A stretch of DNA of 64,000 nucleotides from Marchantia polymorpha subsp. ruderalis (GCA_037833965.1 AP031353.1:25856501-25920500); one strand, 5' to 3'. Positions 23,940 through 35,122 are shown, counted from the stretch's first letter. Numbers and translations are program-made. The notes: generated by a model not told the origin, from the letters alone.

Positions 23940-24239
23940 TTAAACCACTTTGTTATTTGCATAACCTTCTTGCAAATTTGGAACTCCTGGTCGCCGAATC
24001 TCACCTCCAAATTTTGGTGATGATACTCTTATTGGTGCAAAACCTTCTCTACGTCGAAAGTTTCCCAAGTCCATTAGTGTGGGACCAAATGGATTTAAAA
24101 AATTACTTACTGGTTCAGAGTGTGTGACACCAAAAGCATCTGAAATTTGTTGAGCAATTGCAATTTTCACAGTAGATGTATTGCTTACCATCATCTCCTT
24201 TCGAATTTGATCTTTCAAGTTTCGTTTGAAAACGTCCAA
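23940..24239 (-). mobile_element. Retroelement fossil, gag-side piece left of A2
   Basis: Minus-strand coding remnant containing GVPNLQEGYANNKVV- and RRREGFAPIRV-like text, typical of the region after the gag core in plant retroelements. It belongs with the piece to the right of A2 (29421-30665): A2 inserted between them and duplicated TCCAA. The fossil is broken and its left end is not defined. Confidence 0.6.
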
Positions 24240-24747
24240 TGTGGTACCCACTTTTGGTAATTTTGAGGAAATTAAAACATTTTTGGAAAAAACTGTACCC
24301 TGGCAGCATTGTAAATAGCCTTCGGTACATCAAAACAGAGTGAATCCGGAAGATCGCGGGGATTCTCGAGGGATCTTGTAGAATCTAGGATTTGGGGTGC
24401 AGCAGTAAGGATGGGCACCACCCTCCATGCGAGCTCTGCAGTTAGGATCCCTGCGGCGCAAGGCGCAAAACCCGCCTTCGGAGGTTGCGTCCGCGGCGGT
24501 AGGGAAATCCTTCATAATTAGGTCAACCCTCGGGCGCCTTGACCAAGTTAGGGTCTCGTTGGAAAGAGCTCGACGCACTGATTCCAACGAGTCCAAGAAC
24601 GCTTGGAACGGATGAGGACTTAGGGAGTTATCACTATTGGAAGATACGTAGACGTTCGCCTTCGGCGGAAGGAGTTCGCCACCGGCGGGAATTCCGCCTA
24701 CGCGGAAGGGGGATCAAGTTTTGTCCTATGCGCGGACGAAGGAAGTT

Positions 24748-24960
24748 CGCCTGTGCACAGGCGAAGTAGGGTTTGGGGAGGCGCGAAGTCCGCCTACGCA
24801 CAGGCGTTCGCCTGTGCACAGGCGCTTCGGCGTCGGCGGAAAATCCGCCTTGGGCCCTAGAAATGCGCCTTGTGAGGTAGAAAGTGTACGGCGCCTTCTG
24901 CGCCAGCGCGGCGCCGCGGACGGAATTCACCTGCGCACAGGCGAGCGCCTGTGCACAGGA
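24748..24960. repeat. CGCCTGTGCACAGGCG palindrome cluster in A2 leader
   Basis: Perfect 16-bp palindrome CGCCTGTGCACAGGCG at 24748-24763 and 24809-24824, nearly perfect again at 24946-24960, with variants such as CGCCTACGCACAGGCG between. The same words continue inside the ORF, where they read as VHR, AHRR or CAQA according to frame. Equivalent places in A3 use CCTGTGCGCAGG, and in A4 and A5 CCTATGCGTAGG or CCTACGCGTAGG. The arms change together and so keep pairing. Confidence 0.85.
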
Positions 24961-25302
24961 GGATGAAGTTCCGCGCCGGCGGAGAATCCGCCGAGGAGTC
25001 TGCCTGCGCACAGGCAGGAGTTGAACTTTTGTCCGACATGCGGACACACGCGTCGAGGCAGAAGGGGATTGGCCGAGGGGCGGTACGAACAAGTGTACCG
25101 CGCAAGGCGGAAAACTCGCCTTCGGCGCTGCGCTCCCATGTCCGCGGGGTAATACGCTCGCGAAGTTCAAATCCGCCAATTCGAGCGTGAGAGTTTAATC
25201 GGCGACGGCGGAGCGTGAAGCCGCGCGTGAGAGCGGAGACCGTTCCAGCGTAGAGCCGGCGCGGCCATCAAGTGAGACGTCCTCCACGAGCAAGAGCCGA
25301 CC

Positions 25303-28300
25303 ATGACCTTCGACCGGGCGGCGGAGAGCGTCCCATTCTTGAATTCGCGATTCCAATCTCTTGTGCGCGCTGCGCGCGTCCATCTGCTGGCTGCTAAACA
25401 TTCTCGACGTCGCCGCACAGGGGATTTCTTGGTGATTGAGAGAGAAGTGAGTGCGCGTGATTTGGAATTGAGGGCGATTAGAGTTTGCCGAGAGAGAAAG
25501 GAGCTCGAGCGGTGCGGAAGTAGAATGAGCGGGCGAGCGAACTCCAGGAACGCAATGACGAGACCGGGCAGATTGCGGATGCTGCCGCTTCGCCTACCAC
25601 AGAACGGGCTGCGCGCTTTCGAGGAGTGCTTAATAGCAAGAAAGCTCGATTTCTTGCTATGGGGATGGAACTACATCTGTGCGGATATGGTGCGCGAGTG
25701 GCTAGAGCCACAGGGACCACCCTCGCGCGGATTGCGTCCGCATGTTGATCGGTGGACAGTCCAAGATTGGGCGCAGGCATTGGGAAGATGTGCCGGCATG
25801 CCAGGGCATCTCCTCTTCGACAGTGAGAGCATCAAGGTGACCAAGCAGGAAGAGGCGCAATTTGTGGAGCTGTTCAAGACCGGGAGGTCTACCAAGAATG
25901 GGTACAGGACCCGTGATTACAAGGATCGATTTCGCCGGACTTTGTCCGCGGCGCTGATGCAATTACTGCAGCCACACCGCGCCTGCTACATCACATTGTG
26001 GCAGGTCTCTTTTGTGGAGTGCGTCATCGAGGGAACTCCAATTCACTGGGCGAGCATCCTGCACAGGGTGATGCGACAGCACGCTTTTGAGGAGAAGGGG
26101 GGGACTCTAAACCATCTCTCTCCTTTCCTCATCAATTTTTATCGACAGCGGAATTGTTTGACAGCGGCGGAGCTTGAGCATTTTCCGCCGTTGTCCGTCG
26201 ACCATCCCGGGAAGTATGTGCGGGAGAATGAGGTCGACACTGATGCAGAGGAGTCACCGACTTCTACCCCATCAAGGCGGAGGGACGAAGGGAGAAACAC
26301 TCCTGCAGCACGAGTGCCGCGGAAGCGGCGATGGAGAGAAGAGTCCGAAGAGGAGCAGCATCAAGAACCCTCTGCTCCCATTCGACCGCGGCCGTTGTAC
26401 GAGTCATACAGCCGGCCGAAGCAGAAGGCACGCAGACTGGTGTTACCAGCCAATAGTGCGGACACGGCGACGATTGCGACGGAGAAAGGAAGTGCGTCGC
26501 CAGAGAAGCATGAGGAAGCGCGGACGACCGCAGGAGCAACGGACCACGCTGCAGCCTCGACGGGCGAGAGGCCGCCTACGGGCCAAGGGCCTCCGGAGTT
26601 ACCACGTGCGTTGCGGACAGGTGTTCCGTTTGCGCACAGACGAGACTCCGCGGACGGACGAGCCTCCGCGGACAGACGATCACAAGTGGACGTAGATCTA
26701 CGCTTACGCGTGGGAAGGAGCAGTCCGCCTGTGCACAGGTCACCTCCACACGTGCCGCCTGTGCACAGGCAGGAATCACCCCCGTTCCAACGTAGGAAGG
26801 GGAAGGAGCCGGCGGAAGAGCCGCCTACGAGACACCGGCCCTCGGGGCCAGACCCTCCGGCGCACCACGCGCCGCAATTTGCGCCTTCGGCGCCAGGGCC
26901 TTCGAGCCAAGGAGATACGAGCAGGGAGTGTGCGGAGGCCACACTATCGGCGGGTAATCCGCCGGTAGATGCGCCTTCGGCGGTAGGGCCTCAGGGCCAA
27001 GGGACATCGGGCGAGCGGCCCCCGGCCATGTCGCCTTTGGCGATGGACGTCCGCGGCGCTACGCCTACGGCGGACAAGGCGCCGGCATTTGCGCCTGCGC
27101 ACAGGCCAAGCACAGCCCCCGCGGACCGATCAAGGGAGCAGCAACAGACGGAGGAGCGGAGTGACTGTCCGCGGGATGAAATTTCGATGCGCGATGCGCA
27201 ATCAAACCCCGCGCAGCCACCCTCCGCTCGATCGCCTTCAGCGGCGGGCGTCGGCGGCAGAGAGGACACGGTAGACGACCAACAAGCGAGCGGCGGGGAT
27301 GCCGCACGGGCACATTCGCCTACCGCCTTAGACATTTTGGCGAAGAGCAGCGAGGCTGCAGCCGTGCCTTCGCAGGCAGCACACGTCGACGACGTGCAGC
27401 CCCACTCGGGTCAGTCGCCGACGCAATCAATGGCGACTGAAATTCTCCACTCGGATGATGACGACGGAGGCTCCACCGAAGAAATGTCAGGAGCAGGGGA
27501 CACCGAGGAGGAGGAGGAGGAAATTGTTGGAGCGCCGGCGGCGGCGCTCTCTGAGCAGGTGATTCCGTTGCTGAGGTACTTGGATCGCAAAGTCGATAAA
27601 TACGCCGACCCACTTCAGCCGGGATCTTACATCGAGTTAGTGCGCAGGCGGACTCGCACTAAAGTCCACACCAGCAAGCTATTAGCTAGAGTGGACCAGG
27701 AGTTGAGGGAATTGAAGGAGAAGCATGAATGCTTGTGGGGTCAGTATAAACTTAATCAGAAATTCTACAAGTACTCCGAGAAGGTGAGGGATGGGAAACT
27801 GGAAGAGCTCACCAAGGAGCAGGTGAAGGTCACAGAAGCACTAATTTCTGAGCAGGCCCAGAATCGGATTTTGTCAGAGGAGCTCGTGCGACAGACGCGG
27901 TTGTTAGAACAGTGTCAGCTCGCACGACAGGCGGATGAGGATGTAATCCGCAGGCTACAGTCAGAGTGTGGCGAATTGAGAGCGCAACGTGCTGAGGCCG
28001 AATCGCAATTAGTGATAGTTGAAGAGGATCGCAGTAAGGAGGCAGATCGCACAAAGGTGGAGACGGCGAGGCGTGTCGCCCACTGTCTCAAGGGCTACGC
28101 CCACTGGGAAGTGGCGGCGCAGGAGAAACTCACACTGCGTGAGTTTGAACTTCGCGCAGCCGGGTTGTTGTCAGGCGACAGTAGGAGTCGGCGGAAGGTA
28201 GCAAAGAAGCTCGATGCTTTTCTGTCGAAGGCGCAGGATACCATGTCCGCCCTCGAAGTGGAGGTGTCCGCGGCGTTGCAGCGATTGAGACTGCGCAGTC

Positions 28301-28410
28301 GAGCGGAAGACTGGCAGGGTAGGGAGCTAGTGCGCGGCAGTCCGCCGCGCAGGAGACGTAGCACAGGTTCCGCGGAGTGTAGTGTAGCGTGGTCCTGTGC
28401 AGGCGTGTAG
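25303..28410 (+). CDS. Element protein of subfamily A, 1035 aa, uninterrupted
   Basis: Single open frame. The Met at 25303 is chosen because the sequence that follows it (MTFDR..ESVPFLNSRF) is conserved in the other A copies. Residues 1-85 are basic. Residues 88-318 are a conserved block (LRMLPLRLPQNGLRAF, LDFLLWGWN, MVREWL, LGRCAG, RDYKDRFRR, LLQPHR, EEKGGTLNHLSPFLI, EVDTDAEE). Residues 319-740 are a Pro/Ala/Arg-rich linker with palindrome-derived words. An acidic run is followed by YLDRKVDKYA (about 760), a coiled coil (about 795-930), CLKGYAHWEVAAQEKLTLRE, and an Arg/Ser-rich tail. No RT, RNase H, protease or DDE signature is seen. A distant relation of residues 88-318 to the plant domain PF20167 is a guess from memory. 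Function unknown; nuclear location is plausible from the basic ends. Confidence 0.8.
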   Translation: MTFDRAAESVPFLNSRFQSLVRAARVHLLAAKHSRRRRTGDFLVIEREVSARDLELRAIRVCRERKELERCGSRMSGRANSRNAMTRPGRLRMLPLRLPQNGLRAFEECLIARKLDFLLWGWNYICADMVREWLEPQGPPSRGLRPHVDRWTVQDWAQALGRCAGMPGHLLFDSESIKVTKQEEAQFVELFKTGRSTKNGYRTRDYKDRFRRTLSAALMQLLQPHRACYITLWQVSFVECVIEGTPIHWASILHRVMRQHAFEEKGGTLNHLSPFLINFYRQRNCLTAAELEHFPPLSVDHPGKYVRENEVDTDAEESPTSTPSRRRDEGRNTPAARVPRKRRWREESEEEQHQEPSAPIRPRPLYESYSRPKQKARRLVLPANSADTATIATEKGSASPEKHEEARTTAGATDHAAASTGERPPTGQGPPELPRALRTGVPFAHRRDSADGRASADRRSQVDVDLRLRVGRSSPPVHRSPPHVPPVHRQESPPFQRRKGKEPAEEPPTRHRPSGPDPPAHHAPQFAPSAPGPSSQGDTSRECAEATLSAGNPPVDAPSAVGPQGQGTSGERPPAMSPLAMDVRGATPTADKAPAFAPAHRPSTAPADRSREQQQTEERSDCPRDEISMRDAQSNPAQPPSARSPSAAGVGGREDTVDDQQASGGDAARAHSPTALDILAKSSEAAAVPSQAAHVDDVQPHSGQSPTQSMATEILHSDDDDGGSTEEMSGAGDTEEEEEEIVGAPAAALSEQVIPLLRYLDRKVDKYADPLQPGSYIELVRRRTRTKVHTSKLLARVDQELRELKEKHECLWGQYKLNQKFYKYSEKVRDGKLEELTKEQVKVTEALISEQAQNRILSEELVRQTRLLEQCQLARQADEDVIRRLQSECGELRAQRAEAESQLVIVEEDRSKEADRTKVETARRVAHCLKGYAHWEVAAQEKLTLREFELRAAGLLSGDSRSRRKVAKKLDAFLSKAQDTMSALEVEVSAALQRLRLRSRAEDWQGRELVRGSPPRRRRSTGSAECSVAWSCAGV

Positions 28411-28446
28411 CATAGTGCAGTGTAGTGTTAGGTAGGACTTAGAAGG

Positions 28447-28475
28447 TATAAAATAGTTCCAGGCGTTTTGCCTGG
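28447..28475 (+). promoter_or_regulatory. TATA box and palindrome of A2
   Basis: TATAAAA at 28447-28453, then the CCAGGC-GTTTT-GCCTGG hairpin at 28459-28475, as in A1. Transcription from here would run into the tail, which has no ORF. Confidence 0.65.
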
Positions 28476-29420
28476 GGTTCTTTCCCATCAGAAGTGCAGA
28501 TCAGGAACCCATTTCCTTTGCGTGTTTGTGTCCTTGAGTTCTGTCACCACGCACGAGGAGTTACAACTTAGCGTTCCGCATTTTGTAGCTGAAGGCCTTC
28601 GGCCGAATGTTCAGAGCTAGTACATTGGTTAGAGACTTGAGTAGTTCGGATCTGCACCTGCGGGTGACTGCCGATGCTCAGAGCCAGTGACTAGTTAGAT
28701 ACTTGAACAGTTTCGCCCCTACACCTTCGAGTGTTTCTTTCCGATTGTACTCCTTGGGATTTTTCCCCTGAATGCCAAAGTGAAGTTTTGCTACTTCGTG
28801 TAAGCCTCGGTTGTAAATTCAGGTTACGCTGCAGCAGGTGCCTTGAGGGTAACCCCTGTAGTATTTCTGGGAATGACAAGTGCCTGAGAATTCAAACTCT
28901 TCAATAGACTGTTGTTGTGTTACTGGAATGTTTCACAGTGAGTCCTTCAGTGCGGACCTGTGTTCTCTGCGCGTTTTGTGAGTTGAGAGTGTTGTTCACC
29001 GCGTAGGAGTGACTTCGATCCGAAGTAGGCAGTCCAAACCGGGTTTCCTACACTAGCAGCAAGCTAGTGGAAGTGTTGTAAAAGCCGGAGTTGGAAGTCA
29101 CTGCCCGCAGCTTTGCCGAGTGTGCTCGCGAGAGACTTTCCCCCTGAAATCTTGAAGTAGAGGTCCTAACGGATCTCTGGGTTGTATTTCTGTAGCTTCA
29201 GGTGTGTGTGTGTGTGTGTGTGTTACGCTGCACTGTGCGACCTCCGAGTGCGCTCCGAGTGGACACTTGCAGTATTTCTGGGAGTGACAGTCGCCTGAGA
29301 ATTCAAACTCATCAATAGTCTGTTAAACGTGACACTTTGTACCCTGTGTGTTCCTCTGTCCCTGTGGGTTCGACCTTTCTACCACTATATTGCAGTTTTA
29401 GCCTTTAGTGGGTTATTACA

Positions 29421-30665
29421 TCCAAGATTTCTGTTCCACTCATATCCAAGATAGATACTTGAAGATCACGAAATTTTTCAATGTACTCATGAATACCTCA
29501 TTTCTGCTTAAGATCCCACAACTTCATTGTTGCAGTTTGAAGAGAATCCACGGCTTGAAAATTTTTCAAAAGTCTTTCCTGCATGCCACTCCACGAAATG
29601 GTAGCATTTTGTTCTGAAATCATTCTCTTCCATGTTGTGTACCATAAGAGAGCCTTATACGTAAGATAAGATCTCATGAACATTTCTACAATATAATCAG
29701 AAACATGGGATAAATGAATATTCATCCTCATAATCCATCCCTCTAACACTCCCATTGCTATACTCCCTTCGTAAGCTTCCACCTTACAGGATTTTCCCAT
29801 TTGAAGCAAAAGATTTGCTTAATCTTCAATCTCTTGAAGACGTCTCTTATTTGCCTTTGCTGCATCAATAGAAGTTGTTTCTGGTTGAACTTGAGGTTCA
29901 ACTTCCATCTCTCCAACTCTCTCTCTACTTTCTCACTCTCTAATGCGAAGATTTTATCTTCCATGGCTTGCTGCTTGGAATGACCATCTACTATCGCTTT
30001 TCTCAATTTCTTCATCTCCGCCATGATAGCATTGAGAACCTCACCCATTTTGATTGATGTCCCCATGCTTTCTCACACTCCCTCTAATACAAAGTGAGTA
30101 TAATCACTATGTGACCTCTCAACAAAGTAGTCACAAAAGATGCAGGTGATTCTATCACAACTCTATAGTACTCCTCTCCATAATTTCTCACAAGAAAATC
30201 TCTCCATATCTTCTTCTGTTGATATACTGTTCTAATCTCTACTTAAATGTTGAACCGAACCGGTACAGGTGCTTCGCAATTCAAATCCATGAAACATTCA
30301 GTTAATAATGTATATAGTACAATCCCAAGTCTCTCCATAAGTAACTATTGAAAAAATTAGTGGCAATCTCGATTCCATCACTCTAGTCATAAAATCTGCA
30401 TCCCAACAAACCACCAGGTACATCCGAAAATTATGTTTCTCCATGCAACGAAGGTGAATATCGAATAGGTTAGGAATTGGCCAGTGCGGTACTGGAACCC
30501 TGTCAATCTCGTTCATATCTGCAAAACCACAATTTCCTACTTCCATCTCTCTCTACATGCAGATGAATAAACTCTGCCACTGTACACTGTCAAAACTGCA
30601 CTCACTTGCTATTCCATGAGGGGTAATCCACACTCAAGGAAAGAGCAAGGTTGCTCTTATACCAT
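29421..30665 (-). mobile_element. Retroelement fossil, gag and primer site right of A2
   Basis: Minus-strand gag region. One frame (about 29498-29809) has the typical plant gag pattern around LTYKALLWYTTWKRM and ..MQERLLKNFQ..; an upstream frame (29758-30066) is a coiled-coil-like N-terminus beginning MGTSIKMGEVLN. At 30651-30665 the minus strand reads TGGTATAAGAGCAA right after the LTR end, close to the usual initiator-Met tRNA primer site TGGTATCAGAGC. The fossil has a few breaks and is split by A2. Confidence 0.7.
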
Positions 30666-31012
30666 TGTAACACTAGAGTTTAGAGAAAAGCTCACTCGAA
30701 GATAGAAACATAAACTCTGAAGATGAGAGATATCAACAATGGTTCTACTCTCTCTTATATAGCTCTCAGCAACAAGTACAAGGAGATAAGATCTTATCCC
30801 CACCATTCATTCCACTTTTAGTGGATGGATGACGTGGTGTATAACCCTAACAAGCACACGGATTGCTGATGTGGCGCTCCCAACTAACACACTCAATCCT
30901 TAACTACAAGCACGTGGATTGTTGGCGTGGCACTGTCAACTAACACATTCACTCTATACCTACCAAGTGCGCGGATCGTTGACGTGGCACCTATGACTAG
31001 TGCACATTAAAA
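30666..31012 (-). mobile_element. LTR (part) of the gag-bearing fossil
   Basis: Its right terminus on the minus strand is ...AGTGTTACA directly before the primer site. TATATAG lies near 30756. The outer end of the LTR could not be fixed; it may lie beyond 31012. It contains the threefold repeat listed next. An older, decayed relative of this LTR lies at about 32490-32690. Confidence 0.6.
30851..31012. repeat. Three tandem ~57-bp units in the LTR
   Basis: Units begin at 30851, 30907 and 30964, each with CAAG..C.CGGAT(T/C)G(C/T)TG and a (G/A)(T/C)GTGGC core, followed by an ACTAACACA-like end. The second unit holds CACGTGG and the third GACGTGGC, both ACGTG-containing plant promoter words. They look like U3 enhancer repeats. 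Confidence 0.75.
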
Positions 31013-33699
31013 TATCTATATTTAGAGTAACCTCTACTTTAGTTCTAATTAACTAAAGATGATTACAGAAATAACATAATTGATTTTCTATTTAATATCA
31101 ATACATAGACTATATTTGCAATGTAGTACAATATCTTTATTAAATTATTATTTTTGATAAAAAAATCAATATAATTGACTTTAAATTTTTTTTTGATTGA
31201 ATGTATTCTTTTATCAAAATAACTGAAAAAATTATTTGAACTAGAATTGAATCATTTTGATAGTAATTGTGAAATTCTATTATAGAAAAATTTAAACTAA
31301 CCTAGGTGAAAACATTATTGAATCAAATTGATTATTTTATTGTTTTTATCATTATTCTATACTAAGATTTCATATTTGATTATGCTAAGTATTTTTTCAA
31401 TATATATCTAAAACTTATGCATTTGCATCTTAGTGTAAATATATGTCTAGTTGTAAAATTTTGGATATCAGCAATTCATGATTAAATTTTGTAAAAAAAA
31501 TTTTGAACACAAGATCAAAAACTAAAGTATTTTTGATAAATTTGAAATTTTAAGTTTTAGCAAATATTATTTTATATTATTTCTAGATATGCATTAATAT
31601 TTTACACAAAATAAAAAATTTCACATTTTTGCCAAAATTGTGTTAAAATATGAAGTATATTTTTCCGTCTTAGATCAAAAAAATTATTGATGAAAGTTTG
31701 AAGTGAAGAACTTGAGTAATAAACCAATGTCATAGGCTTTTATGTTGAATTTTGCAAATAATATTGATAAATAAAACTTTTGCTCTTCATAGTTTTTTAT
31801 TTTTTCTCAATTTTTTACTCAGAATATTTCTTGTTGCAAAAATTATTTTATTTTCTAAATTTAAAATTTGATGAAATTTGAATGCTGTGAATTTTAATTT
31901 TAAGTGCATTTAACATTTTTTTCAATTAGAATATTTTTATAATAAAATCAAAATTTCAGTACACATAATTTTCATTTATAAATAAGTATAAAATAAGTTA
32001 TGTTTAAATCTTTGAAAGTGCATGAAATTATCAAATACTCTGTGTCATTATCAAGAAGTTTTTTTTAATACATGTTTTTTCCAATCTAGATATCATATAT
32101 TTTTTGTTTCATGAAGATCAATTTATCTATATTTTTATTAATGAAATAAAATTGAAAATTTTATTTAAAATAAAATCAAGAAATTCAAAAATATATACAA
32201 GTTTAACAAATTATTACATACTTAGTAATAAAATTAAATTTTTTTTTTGCAAATTTATCACAAAGTTTAGGAATTTAGATAATAAGTTCAAACATTATTT
32301 TTGATGATCTTTTTTTAATTTTCATGTGCTGCAACATGTTGAGATTTGCAAATTTGGTCATGATCTACATGAGATCTTGATATTGTTAGAAACTTTGTAT
32401 CTAATTAATCATAATAGTATTAAAATTCATATTTTTACAACAATAATATAGATAAATAACTTTAAAAAAATTCAAAATCATTAGCTTTAGAGTTTCATTA
32501 GGATTTAAAAGAAAAATTAACCCAAAGATGAAACATTAACTTTGAATATATAAATATCAAGAATGTTTCTATTCTTCGTTTTATAGATATTTCAAACACC
32601 AACACAAAGATAAGCTCTTCTCTCTACCATCCAATTTTGAAGAAGTGGCAAATATATATTCGTTACTACATATACATTCAACAATCTCCTTGAAATACTA
32701 ATATTGCTGCCAAAAGCAATTTAAAGATACTATTTTTAGCATACAATGCTTAGAAAATTTCAATCTACTAGATTATAGTGTAAAGATAAATAATTTTTTT
32801 GTGAAAATAAAAATGTTTTTGTTGCTATCATTACTTAAACTTAAATTTCACAAAGAAATTTTGTATGTAAAATCTAAAAACACAAATTTAAACAGTTTGT
32901 TAGCTTTTGGCACATCAAACTCTTAAAACTCTTTAATTTCAAGATGAATTTTTTTCAGACATTATTTGAAATAGATGCTTGACTAATTTTCAGCTATGAC
33001 CAAATACATCTTATATATCAAAAAAAAATTCATGTAAAAAATATACTAGATATTTATGAATATCCGCAAAAGTTATCAAACATTAAAATGTTTATAAATC
33101 CAATACCTTCAATTTGATAGGGATGATGATTTATCATCAACATTTAACAATCGAACATATAATTAAAATTAAAATTCTATTATAAAAGAATCACATGAAC
33201 AAACACATCATCAATTCATATTTTATTCCTTGAGAATAAGTGCAAAGGTCATATTCTTGGCATTTTTGTTGAACAAGTCATCAATATCTTCACCTTTTTT
33301 TAGACATTTGCTAAAAATATTTTGCTCATAAAATTTTCAAGCTAATCAAGTTTGTCACCTTTTTACATGGTGCAATGTTTGATCTAGAGGATTTTCTTAA
33401 CATAGATTTAGTCTAGATCCTACATCTTCAAAACTTGACTGCTTTAAAAATCTTTACTGTTCCACGCTAAACATCATGATTGATCAAGTGAATAACTGAG
33501 TATCTAAATTAGAATGAGATTTGAATAACTCCTACAATCTTTCCTTAACTCGTGAAGATTGTAATTTTCATAGACTATGTAATATTTATGAACAAAGTTC
33601 TGAAAAGTTAACAAACATAGAAATCTCTTTGAATTAGAGCTAACTATAAGTAAATCATAGCCAAAACAAAATAAAATTATATAAAGAGGTAAGAAAATT
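31013..33699. other. AT-rich spacer with an LTR relic
   Basis: Very AT-rich; no supportable gene. At about 32490-32690 the order of motifs (TTTAGAGTTT, AACTTTGAA, ATATCAAGAATG, TTTCTATTC, GATAAGCTCTTCTC) parallels the LTR at 30666, so this is probably an older decayed copy of the same LTR family. Confidence 0.45.
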
Positions 33700-34175
33700 G
33701 CTAGTAAACTCTACTTATGCTCATTACGTGAAGCTTTAAGTAACACAATGTCTGTTAAAACTCTTCATAAAGAAGAACTTTGATCAAAACAGCAGCTATC
33801 TTGACTATTTCAATCTTTGTATCACAAACTGCAACTCTAATAAAAAGATAATAAATGTTGATATGTTTCGGTTTTTTGTCATAACTTGACTCATTCAAAC
33901 TATCACAATGAAGATTGATAATCTTTATTTCAATTCCATCTCAGCGATAAATCTATTCAACCAAATATTTTTTTTGCTGATTCTGCTATCGTTTTATTTT
34001 CAACTTACATTCCATAGTGAGCTACACATTTTTGCAAAATAAATCTCCAACTTAATGCATCCAGACAACATTGAGCTAACAAATATGTGGTTTGTCATTG
34101 TTAGATTACTTTCATAGTACCAAGAGGATTTTATCAAAATTTATAAAAAGTTCAAAGCGAGCTATGGATTGTACT
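33700..34175 (-). mobile_element. Ty1/copia RNase H fossil, left of A3
   Basis: The minus strand carries remnants of the end of a copia polyprotein: a block like ALSWRFILQKCVA (the SW.S..Q..VALS motif of RNase H), and further down KPKHINIYYLFIR followed by VCDTKIEIVKI, matching the KHID..YHFIR end of plant copia elements. It is decayed with many breaks, so old. Its last five bases (GTACT, 34171-34175) are the left target duplication of A3. Confidence 0.65.
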
Positions 34176-35122
34176 TGTAATAACCCACTAAAGGCTAAAA
34201 CTGCAATATAGTGGTAGAAAGGTCGAACCCACAGGGACAGAGGAACACACAGGGTACAAAGTGTCACGTTTAACAGACTATTGAGGAGTTTGAATTCTCA
34301 GGCGACTGTCACTCCCAGAAATACTGCAAGTGTCCACTCGGAGCGCACTCGGAGGTCGCACAGTGCAGCGTAACACACACACACACACACACACGTGAAA
34401 CTACAGAAACACAACCCAGAGATCCGTTGGGACCTCTACTCAAGATTTCAGGGAAAAAGTCTCTCGCGAGCACACTCAGCGAAGCTGCGGGTAGTGACTT
34501 CCAACTCCGGCTTTTACAACACTTCCACTAGCTTGCTGCTAGTGTAGGAAACCCGGTTTGGACTGCCTACTTCGGATCGAAGTCACTCATACGCGGTGAA
34601 CAACACTCTCAACTCACAAAACGCGCAGAGAACACAGGTCCGCACTGAAGGACTCACTGAGAAACATTTCAGTAACACAACAACAGTCTATTGAAGAGTT
34701 TGAATTCTCAGGCACTTGTCATTCCCAGAAATACTACAAGGGTTACCCTGAAGGCACCTGCTGCAGCGTAACCTGAATTTACAACCAAGGCTTACACGAA
34801 GTAGCAAAACTTCACTTTGGCATTCAGGGGAAAAATCCCGAAGGAGTACAATCAGAAACAAACACTCGAAGGTGTAGGGGCGAAACTATTCAAGTATCTA
34901 ACCAGTCACTGGCTCTAAGCATCGGCAGTCACCCGCAGATGCAGATCCGAACTACTCAAGTCTCTAACCAATGTACTAGCTCTGAACATTCGACCGAAGG
35001 CCTTCAGCTACAAAATGCGGAACGCCAAGTTGTAGCTCCTCTTGCGTGGTGACAGAACTAAGGACACAAACACGCAGAGAAAATGGTTTCCTGATCTGCA
35101 CTTCTGAATTTGGGAAAGAACC

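Larger units (their letters stand above)
24240..29420 (+). mobile_element. Unit A2, subfamily A, looks whole
   Basis: 5181-bp unit, TGTGGTACCCAC to GTGGGTTATTACA, with target duplication TCCAA at 24235-24239 and 29421-29425. Parts: leader 24240-25302, ORF 25303-28410, TATA box 28447, palindrome 28459-28475, tail to 29420 with the (GT)n tract and the duplicated block. The outer 19 bp of the two ends form an imperfect inverted repeat (13 of 19 positions match in A1, whose left end is canonical). This is the only copy in the window whose ORF appears uninterrupted. It inserted in a gag-bearing retroelement fossil. Its leader is about 0.2 kb shorter than that of A1. Confidence 0.88.

Noticed and set aside
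24748-24960. CRISPR-like array from repeated palindromes
   Set aside because: Spacing is irregular, the words vary, and the context is a plant element.
1691-29420. A1 and A2 as the two LTRs of a single large retrotransposon containing the P450
   Set aside because: Each has its own different 5-bp duplication (TACTT and TCCAA), so they are separate insertions.
24240-29420. CACTA, hAT, Mutator or Helitron identity of the units
   Set aside because: Target duplication is 5 bp (not 3, 8 or 9), ends are TGT...ACA, and no matching transposase or Rep/helicase is present.
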